Source of the DNA: Streptomyces sp. 549
Lineage (GTDB): Bacteria > Actinomycetota > Actinomycetes > Streptomycetales > Streptomycetaceae
Reading direction: 5' to 3'
DNA length: 64,000 nt
Assembly (NCBI RefSeq): GCF_030124175.1
Contig: NZ_JASKMT010000030.1
Span: forward strand, 1 to 64,000
The notes under the pieces are model-generated. The model ran no database searches. It was not told the DNA's origin and saw only the letters and a program-made list of their open reading frames with translations. Shown piece by piece: positions 57,748 to 64,000 of this stretch (positions are counted from its first letter, which is position 1; every line of letters starts with the position of its first letter). A program made the position numbers and the translations under genes.

Positions 57748-59728
57748 CCACGGAGTCGGTGCCGCGCGTGATGTGCAGGACTGTCGCCCGGATGCCGAGG
57801 TGATCGACGGCCTGCGCGAGCCGGGTGTCGTGGGTGAAGACGATCACCTGCCGGTCACGGGCGCAGGCGTCGAGTACCCGGGCCAGTCCTTCGACCTTCT
57901 CGGGATCCATCGACTGCACCGGGTCGTCGATGACGAGGAACCCGAACGGGCTTTCCGCGTGGGTTGCGCGCGGCAGGAACAGGGAGAGCGCGAGGGAGTG
58001 CAGCTCCCCCTGGCTCATCACGCTGTACGCAGGGGCCGCCATGTCGTCCACGGAGACATCGAGAACGACCCTGCCGCGCCCGGGAGTTCCCGCGAGAGTG
58101 ACCGACCCGAGGCTCACGCTGCTGTGCTCGCACAGCAGCCGCCAGACCTCCTGGGACCGCAGGGCGAAGGGACGCAGCCGTTCGTTGCGCAGCTCGTCGA
58201 TGATCGGTCGCAACCACGCGCGGGCCTTCCGCGCATGCGGGAGGCGGGCGCGGGCCGCCTCGGCGGCCTCCGCCACGCCCAGCCACTCGGCGAGCCGCAC
58301 GGCTACCGGCTGCCACGCCTCGTTGTGGTCGGAGAGCCGCCTGATGTGGTCCTCCCGCACCTGCCGACACGCGTCGTCCAGGACCGCCGCCGCGCGCTCG
58401 GCCCGGTCCGCCAGTTCCCGCGGGTGAGTGATGTCCCGGCACAGCGCCCACTCCTGCCAGACCGGCACAAGCGGGGTGTCCTCGTCGCGCAGCCACACCG
58501 GAACCGGCTGTACAAGATCGTGGACCGCCCGCAGGGTGGTCGCCACGGCCTCCCGGGCGGCTTCGGCAGCGACCGCCTCCGCCTGGAGCCGCTCCATGTC
58601 GGCCCGTGCCTGAACAGCCCACGCCCCGTCGAGCCGGTTTTCACTGCCGCAGACCGGGCAGTCCGTGTTCCCGGAACGGCCATGGTGATCCAGCGCCGCA
58701 CCCAGCAGCCGGGCCAGACGGCGGGAGTCCTCGGCACTGCCGTACCGGGCTTCCTCGGCGTCGGCGGCGGCCTCCCGCAGCCGCGCAACGGCTCCGCTGA
58801 CCTCCCGAAGGTCCGGCCCTGCGAGGCTCGCGTACAACCGGAGCCTGGAGAGTGCGGCCTCGGACGCCGGTGAACGGCTCTCCAGCAGCGCCCGCACCCG
58901 TACGAGATCCGGTGTGGTGCCGGACAGTGCTGATGCGGCTTCACGGGCCTTGGGGTCGTCGCTTCCGGAGAGGTCGTCGAGGAGCTTCGCAGTGAGGGCC
59001 TTCCCAGCCTTGTCCGCCTTGTCGTATTCGCTCACGGCGTCCCTGGCTCGAGCGTCGAATTCGGCGAGCAGTTCAAGCCCGAGAAGCCTGAAGAAGGCGT
59101 CGTGCAGGTTGCCGAGCGTTCCGTTGATCATCGAGCCGAGCTCGCTGTACGGCAGGAAAGGCCTGGCCAGCTCCAGTGCGCCGCCATCGAGGACCTCCTC
59201 CAACTTCCGCTCCGAGCCGTCCTGTGCCTCGACCCGTGTCAGTGCTTCCTCGAGCTTCATTCCGTGCCAGGTTCGCCGCACGGTGACGGCTTCGGCTGCC
59301 TCTCCCACCGACAGTTCAACGCAGACCTCGGGGGTGACCTCGGGACTGTGGAGGTTGCGCCAGCCCTTCTGCCAGTCACCGGCCCGCCGTCCCTCCCAGC
59401 GGGAGTTGCGCCCCGTGATCGCGGTTTCGGCGGCCTCAGCGAAGCTCGACTTGCCGGACCCGTTCGGCCCGGCGACGACTACGAGGCCGGGCCCCGGCGG
59501 CAGCTTGAGCGTGGCCGGGGGCCCGATACCGCGCCAGCCGGCCGCGGTGATGGAACGGAGCTGGACGGGACCGGTCCGCCCCCCGCTGCTCCCGACCTCC
59601 TCCGGTAGCAGTTCGATCAACAGATCCCGCGCTTCAGGGGTCAAGCCGGCGTCGGCGAGGCGGCTGAGAAGGAGCTCGCGAAGCGAGCCTGCGGTGTCAG
59701 GAGGGGTCTCGGAGGACTGGTGGCTCAT
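57371..59728 (-). pseudogene. Rad50/SMC-like ATPase, C-terminus replaced by out-of-frame helicase DNA
   Basis: The genuine part is about 660 aa (59728 to about 57745). Walker A is GPNGSGKSSFAEAAE (near residue 89), a zinc-hook-like CPVCGSE lies near 355, the ABC signature is MSQGELHSLALSLFLPRA (near 570), Walker B is LVIDDPVQSMD, and the H-loop is VIVFTHDTRL. The ATPase head is complete. After DSVVGCRVV the frame runs on to 57371 through antisense-quality Arg/Pro/Ala sequence that is the helicase gene in the wrong frame. The natural C-terminus is lost. AAGGAA precedes the ATG. Whether the truncated ATPase still works is unknown. Confidence 0.82.
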
Positions 59729-59859
59729 GTTCGGTTCCTTGGTGCCGGGCGCGACGCAGGAGCGTGGGTCTCGGTAGCGGCTCCAAGCCGGCAACTGTGT
59801 GCATCTTCGGCGCTGTTGCTAACGTTGCCCGGCAGTCGGTGATCGGAACGGGGGAGACG

Positions 59860-60348
59860 ATGACGTTCGGCGACGAGTGGGCCCAACTGGTCTCGGAGGC
59901 ACGGCAGCGCCAGTCCGAGGGGACGAGGCTCAACCAGTTGGAGCCGGGATCCGGCAGCAACGCTGGTGGCGAGAGCGACAAGGATCTGGTGGTCACGCAG
60001 GACGATCTCGGGGCGGTCGGCCACGAGGCATTCCTGCTCCACGGCGAGCTGCACAAAAAGGCGGACATCGCAGGTGCGGGTGCCGACCGGGACGGCGCGG
60101 GCTCCACCGCGCGGGCGGCCAGGGAACTCGCCGATCGCAACCTGGCCATGGGCGGCGAGCTCTACACCACGCTGTCGGTGTGGAACGCACAGGTGAAGAC
60201 CGTCCTGCAGATGTGTGCCCACATCTCGAACCACCTGGACTACTCGAAGAAGCTGCACGCCAACGAGGACGCGGCAATCGCGGCTTCCTTTCGCCGCCGG
60301 GACGGGAGCGCCGTGCCGGCCTCCGAGATCTCCACCTACGTGCGCTGA
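59860..60348 (+). CDS. Small helical protein of a WXG/type VII-like cassette
   Basis: About 162 aa, mostly helical and soluble. A conserved-looking core (LVVTQDDLGAVGHEAFLLHG; ARELADRNLAMGGELYTTLS) lies between variable ends. No WXG motif, but the size, charge and position before a WXG-bearing protein suggest a partner or chaperone of a type VII-like substrate. GGGGGAGA precedes the ATG. It is divergent from the ATPase gene, with a 131-bp gap. Confidence 0.7.
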   Translation: MTFGDEWAQLVSEARQRQSEGTRLNQLEPGSGSNAGGESDKDLVVTQDDLGAVGHEAFLLHGELHKKADIAGAGADRDGAGSTARAARELADRNLAMGGELYTTLSVWNAQVKTVLQMCAHISNHLDYSKKLHANEDAAIAASFRRRDGSAVPASEISTYVR

Positions 60349-60366
60349 CGGGACGGTGTTACATCG

Positions 60367-61848
60367 ATGGGCGCTTTCACCTACTCCGACCTCATCGCGC
60401 TGGACCTCGGCAGGCTGAGCACCGCCGTCACCGACTGGAAGGCGATGGCCGGGAACCTTGCCACGCTTCAGACCGACGCCAGGGACGGTCTGCTGAAGAA
60501 GTCCGAAGCGGCCCGCTGGAAGGGCGTCAACGCGGCTGTGACCAGGGACTTCGTGCGTAAGACCGCCAAGGAGTTCGGTGACTTGCACAAGGAGGCCCAG
60601 AGCATCCACGCGGTACTCGCGGACGCCCACACCGAGCTTTCACAGATCCAGAAGAAGGCGAAGGCCCTGACTGACGAGGCGCGGAAGGGCGACCCGGGCA
60701 GATCTCCCGACCCTGACCCCGGCCTGCTCGTGACGGACGGCGGGAACGGGACGGTGAAGGTCATGGAGGCGGTGTGCGACGTGGAGGGAACCTCGCAGCG
60801 CACCAAGGACAGGATGCAGTGGTACGCCGACACCCTCACCGGTCTGGTCTCCCACGCTGCCGAGGTAGATGCCGCGGCCACCCGCGCCCTGCGCAAGTCC
60901 CACGGCGGTGATCCGCACAACGCCGGCCACGCGTCGTACACCTCGCTCGATGAGGACCAGCTGCCGCGTGCGATGAAGCTCGCCTCGCTCGGTGAGGATG
61001 CGAACGGCGGGCAGCGGGCCGAGCTGCGGCGGCTCTGGCAGTCGCTGAGCCCGGAGTCGCGTGCCGAGCTGTGGAAGGCGCGCAAGGAGGATCTGCTGGC
61101 AGCCGGACTGCTCACTCCCACGGTCAAGCAGATCGCGCCTGACAGGGGCTCGGGGCGGTATGGGGCGGAGGAGCCCACCTTCACCGAACTCATGACCAAG
61201 GACAAGATGAGGATGCTCGCCTCTGGCTCAGACTGGAAGGGCCTGAACGATGCCTCCCGGCACATGCAGCACTACCTCGAGAACACGGGAGAGCCGTTGG
61301 ACCTCCCCGTGGACAAGATGCTGCATGACGACGAGGGGCTCCGTGTCCATGCCGAGCTGGCGATCCGTGAGAAGCAGGACGAGTGGCGGGAGCAGGCGCT
61401 GGAGGAGTTCCGGCGCAACGGCGGCCGACCCGTCACTTTCTCCGTGGAGACCGGTAACAACGACTACAGCTTCTCCCAGGACACGCAGGAGAACTGGTTC
61501 TACGCGATCGGCTCCACCCGTACGAACGTCACCGGCGTGGTGACCGTGGCGCCCGGCGCCGACGGCGTGCCGAAAGTCGGGCTCGACTACCAGGTCAACG
61601 CCTGGGACCGCTACAACTGGGACGAGGGGAAGGGCGTCGGCATCGGCCCGCTCAGCATTCCGGACGGCCAGCCCGGGCGGCTTCACACCACCGGACTGGC
61701 CCAGGAGTTCGACATGCAGGGCAGCAGTTCCCCGAAGCACTACGATCTCGGCTCTGAGACGTCGAGCAGCGACCCGCTGCCCGCGCCGGACGATCCCGGC
61801 CGCGAAGGCACGAGGCAGGACCCGGGCAGAGAGAGGACAAAGCGTTGA
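60367..61848 (+). CDS. WXG-type protein with conserved C-terminal domain, possible secreted effector
   Basis: About 493 aa. The first 110 residues form a helical hairpin like ESX/LXG proteins, with W51-K52-G53 (AARWKGVNAAVTRDFV) at the turn. A helical middle (about 140-350) leads to a C-terminal domain at about 365-465 rich in Asp, Asn and Trp (NNDYSFSQDTQENWFYAIG; DYQVNAWDRYNWDEGKG; LHTTGLAQEFDMQGS). I cannot name this domain. The layout, WXG head plus distinct tail followed by a membrane protein, is that of polymorphic toxins, but no catalytic residues are proven. The nearest type VII secretion machinery is not in the window. Confidence 0.72.
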   Translation: MGAFTYSDLIALDLGRLSTAVTDWKAMAGNLATLQTDARDGLLKKSEAARWKGVNAAVTRDFVRKTAKEFGDLHKEAQSIHAVLADAHTELSQIQKKAKALTDEARKGDPGRSPDPDPGLLVTDGGNGTVKVMEAVCDVEGTSQRTKDRMQWYADTLTGLVSHAAEVDAAATRALRKSHGGDPHNAGHASYTSLDEDQLPRAMKLASLGEDANGGQRAELRRLWQSLSPESRAELWKARKEDLLAAGLLTPTVKQIAPDRGSGRYGAEEPTFTELMTKDKMRMLASGSDWKGLNDASRHMQHYLENTGEPLDLPVDKMLHDDEGLRVHAELAIREKQDEWREQALEEFRRNGGRPVTFSVETGNNDYSFSQDTQENWFYAIGSTRTNVTGVVTVAPGADGVPKVGLDYQVNAWDRYNWDEGKGVGIGPLSIPDGQPGRLHTTGLAQEFDMQGSSSPKHYDLGSETSSSDPLPAPDDPGREGTRQDPGRERTKR

Positions 61849-62450
61849 GCCGACCGACCACGGCAGCTCCGGCACCGAAGCGGACGCGCCGGCCGGCGAG
61901 CGTGTACAGGGTGATCATCGTCCTCGGTGTGGTGTTCGCGGCCGTGGCTGGGGGCGTCGCAGCCGTGGCACTGCTCGCCGACCGCACTCTCTCCGAGACG
62001 GCGGCCAAGGACAAGGAGTGCTGCTGGGAGAAAGGCGTCACTCCCGCCGGCCTCAGCGAGCGGATCGGCATCAGAATCCCTGAGAAGGCCACGGACCCGA
62101 AGGCCGGGGTGAAGAGCAACTCCCGCTACGACACCGGAATCCTGGCCTTCACCCTGCCCGAGGACACCGCGAACGACTACCTAGCCCGGATGGTGCCCGA
62201 AGGTACCAAGATGGTTGCCAACATCGCTCCCAAGCACGACGCCTACAAGGGGGACGCCCCGTTCACGCACCTGGGGCTGACGGAGCCGGAGACGATCAGC
62301 TCGAACCTGGTGCGAACCGCTCTCTGCCCCGAGGACACGGAGACCCCGGAAGGCAAGCATCTGCGTAGCTGCGTCACCATCTACGCCCATGGGTTCGAAC
62401 CGGGCAGCACGAGGATCTACGTCAGGTCGAGTGGCGGCGTGGGCCAGTAG
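61845..62450 (+). CDS. Membrane-anchored protein, possible immunity partner
   Basis: About 201 aa. One membrane helix at about 23-45 (VIIVLGVVFAAVAGGVAAVA) places the remaining 150 residues outside. The outer part has a CC pair (DKECCWEKG) and two further cysteines (ALCPEDTETPEG; SCVTIYAHG). The TTG start overlaps the upstream stop by four bases, with GAGAGG eight bases before it, so the two are translationally coupled. Such coupling to a WXG effector suggests immunity or anchoring; this is inference only. Confidence 0.72.
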   Translation: MSRPTTAAPAPKRTRRPASVYRVIIVLGVVFAAVAGGVAAVALLADRTLSETAAKDKECCWEKGVTPAGLSERIGIRIPEKATDPKAGVKSNSRYDTGILAFTLPEDTANDYLARMVPEGTKMVANIAPKHDAYKGDAPFTHLGLTEPETISSNLVRTALCPEDTETPEGKHLRSCVTIYAHGFEPGSTRIYVRSSGGVGQ

Positions 62451-62663
62451 CGCCGCCAGGAGCAGGGCACGTGCCAGCGGCTGCTCACGCTCTCGGCATC
62501 ACAGATGCCCTGCTGGCCTACGTGGCCTTCACCGCGGACACGGCTAGGTCCGGCGCTGCCGACAGGCTGGCGTGTGCTGTCCGTGTGAGTTTCGAGGGCG
62601 CAGGGCTGCCGTTGGTCGGTAGCCTTCCTGCGCCCCGCGACGCAATGGCCTCGGGCTCGCGGC

Positions 62664-63954
62664 CTACCAGCATTCCAACTGTCGCTCGGCCGGGTTCCCA
62701 CGAGGAAGAAGCGCCTCGTGGGAACGTGAGTTCAGGGCCATCAGCTTGTGCGTTGTGCGGTCGACGAAAAAGACGAACGCTTTGGCAGTGTCGGTGAAGG
62801 CCGCTGCCGGGCGGCTGATACCGGCCGTCGTGATCACGATGAGCCGCTTGGGTGCGTCCTCACCGGCCGCCGCAGCCAGTCCGTTGAGCCGCTGAACCTC
62901 CGAAGTGGACAACTTGTTGGACCGGCTGTGCCATTCGATGTGGAATGCCTCCGACCGGATGGGCTGATCGGCATCCCCTTGTTCGAGATCTCCGAAGCCG
63001 AGTGCCGTCAGCTGCTCAAAAACCGTGTCAGTGATGTGCCGAGGGTCGGCCGGGCGCCGCGGTGCCCTCGGCGCGGAAACGTCGGCGAGCTGGCCGAGAT
63101 CGGTGTCGATGTCCGCCGGCCACTCGGGCAGAGCGGGCTCATCTGCGAAGAGGGCCTCCTGCCGCGCCGACCTGCGCTCGATGGAATCCGGTCTTGCGTG
63201 CCCGGTCGGCTCGTACGGCACGGACACCTCCAGGTCCCAGGTCTCCAGTCCCTTCGAGCACGTCGGCGATGTCCACCACCGACGCGGCCGTACGGGGTAC
63301 ACCCGGCGCGGGCCGGGTGCTGCGCCACAGGTTCCAGGCCAGATCGACACAAGCCCAAGCCCCGCGTTCCGCGAGGTATACATCCACCAGCCAGCCGAGG
63401 GCGGGCTTGACTGAGACGCGTACCAACGCGTCGGGGAACTCGGCCTCGACGAAGCTGCCGTCGCGTTCGCGCACGATGTCGAGTTTCGGCGAGAGGCGAG
63501 GGCCGTACGGGAGGTAGCCGTTGCCTGCTGCCACGCGCCGTACTCGCACACCCCGTGCGTCCAGGAGGTCGGCCAGCTCGGTCATTTCGGACGGCTCGCT
63601 CTCGTTCCAGCGCCACGGTGTGGCAACCGGTACGCCGGTGAGGTGCGAGGATGCCACGGCGTGCAGGGCGTCGACGAGTACCTCGTCGGGCGTGTCCGGC
63701 GGCCAGATCGACGGATCACTGTTCAGCACCGGATCCACGACCGTCCAGACGATCGTGTGCCCCATGCGCACCTGCGACAGAGCGACCGACTGCTTGCCAG
63801 ACAACGTGACCTTCAGATGCATCAGCAGGTTCGCGTCGTCGAAGTGCACCCGGTCGGCCAGCTCGGGATGACGGCCGCACAGGACCTGTTCCAGACGCTT
63901 GAAGTGCAGGTGCCTGCCGAAGGCGGCGACGATGTCACCGGGTGGGAAGGGCAA
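62664..63954 (-). pseudogene. Mrr-like restriction endonuclease domain protein, one frameshift
   Basis: Two minus-strand frames join into one protein of about 429 aa if one base is removed near 63247-63254. The first frame (starting PFPPGDIVAAFGRHLHFKRL) ends its sense at VVDIADVLEG. The second continues LETWDLEVSVPYEPTG and carries the C-terminal Mrr-like nuclease fold: EAFHIEWHSRSNKLSTSEVQ, LIVITTAGISRPAAAFTDTA. The usual catalytic Q/E-x-K is altered (IEWHSRSNK). The 5' end is uncertain: only a TTG start at 63954 is inside the window and the frame stays open to the edge. A sequencing error could explain the shift. Confidence 0.72.
62694..62725. repeat. 12-bp inverted repeat in the 3' end of the Mrr-like gene
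   Basis: GTTCCCACGAGG and CCTCGTGGGAAC enclose eight bases, within the last codons of the nuclease frame. It may end transcription from the minus strand. The adjoining stretch 62451-62663 between the converging genes holds nothing else convincing. Confidence 0.6.
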
Positions 63955-64000
63955 GGGACACTTCTGTCGAGTACTCGTGGTGCGGAAGGGCGCCGTAATC

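Noticed and set aside
57371..57748. C-terminal extension of the ATPase as real coding sequence
   Set aside because: The residues after the junction are Arg/Pro/Ala-rich shadow of the helicase frame, which carries the true motifs there.
57738..57748. Programmed frameshift making an ATPase-helicase fusion
   Set aside because: No slippery heptamer or following structure is visible, and both partners lack large conserved parts at the joint. Deletion explains it better.
62471..62797. A 108-codon plus-strand frame after the WXG cassette
   Set aside because: Its second half is antisense to the nuclease gene, composition is shadow-like and no ribosome binding site or family is seen.

Overview
The window is high-GC actinobacterial chromosome, almost certainly Streptomyces or a close relative in the Streptomycetaceae. 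The evidence is the strong third-position GC bias, frequent GTG starts, few T-tract terminators, a single TTA codon in a recognised gene, and a gene order that from memory matches the S. coelicolor core around osaABC, ftsK, rimO, clgR, recA, gluABCD, miaB, miaA, dapF and hflX. No database search was possible; all names rest on motifs and remembered synteny.

Layout. 1-0.13 kb: 3' end of a 5S rRNA and its terminator, closing an rRNA operon. 0.17-1.07 kb: a reduced DegT-like protein and tRNA-Thr(GGT). 1.1-10.6 kb: the osmoadaptation locus, with osaC (RsbW/PAS/GAF/PP2C) divergent from osaA (poly-HAMP hybrid kinase) and osaB (response regulator). 10.7-17.8 kb: ftsK, a RodZ-like gene, rimO-pgsA-cinA with overlapping ends, and clgR. 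17.9-23.4 kb: lhr and nei, a DNA repair pair on the minus strand. 23.5-25.7 kb: an AraC regulator and azlCD. 25.8-28.1 kb: DUF3046, recA with an SOS-type promoter, and recX. 28.2-31.8 kb: a two-component system and a cytochrome P450. 32.1-35.4 kb: the glutamate-type ABC uptake operon gluABCD. 35.6-48.1 kb: an FAD monooxygenase carrying a TTA codon, a TAXI receptor, miaB, an extradiol-dioxygenase-like gene, an antitoxin-like gene and a small acidic protein, a TetR/membrane/GNAT operon, miaA, dapF and an RshA-type Rel homologue. 48.3-53.95 kb: a secreted M1 peptidase, hflX, a PH-like membrane protein and a gap gene behind a perfect palindrome.

The core ends near 54 kb at a 38-bp perfect palindrome. 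From there to the end the sequence is accessory and scarred. Two gene remnants, an epoxide hydrolase and a CGNR zinc-finger protein, meet head to head with both 5' ends missing. A possible alpha/beta hydrolase remnant follows. Next comes a defence-like locus: an HTH/N6-adenine methylase fusion with a leaderless-type promoter, a UvrD-type helicase lacking its N-terminus, a Rad50/SMC-like ATPase lacking its C-terminus, and an Mrr-like nuclease with a single frameshift. The helicase and ATPase are joined out of frame, as expected from an internal deletion. A three-gene plus-strand cassette lies between ATPase and nuclease: a small helical protein, a WXG-type protein with a C-terminal domain of unknown function, and a membrane-anchored protein that could be its immunity partner.

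The core genes fall into stress and envelope sensing (osaABC, clgR, rshA), DNA maintenance (ftsK, recA, recX, lhr, nei), tRNA and ribosome modification (miaA, miaB, rimO, hflX) and nutrient uptake (gluABCD). The best candidates for undescribed biology are the damaged methylase/helicase/ATPase/nuclease locus and the WXG cassette inside it.
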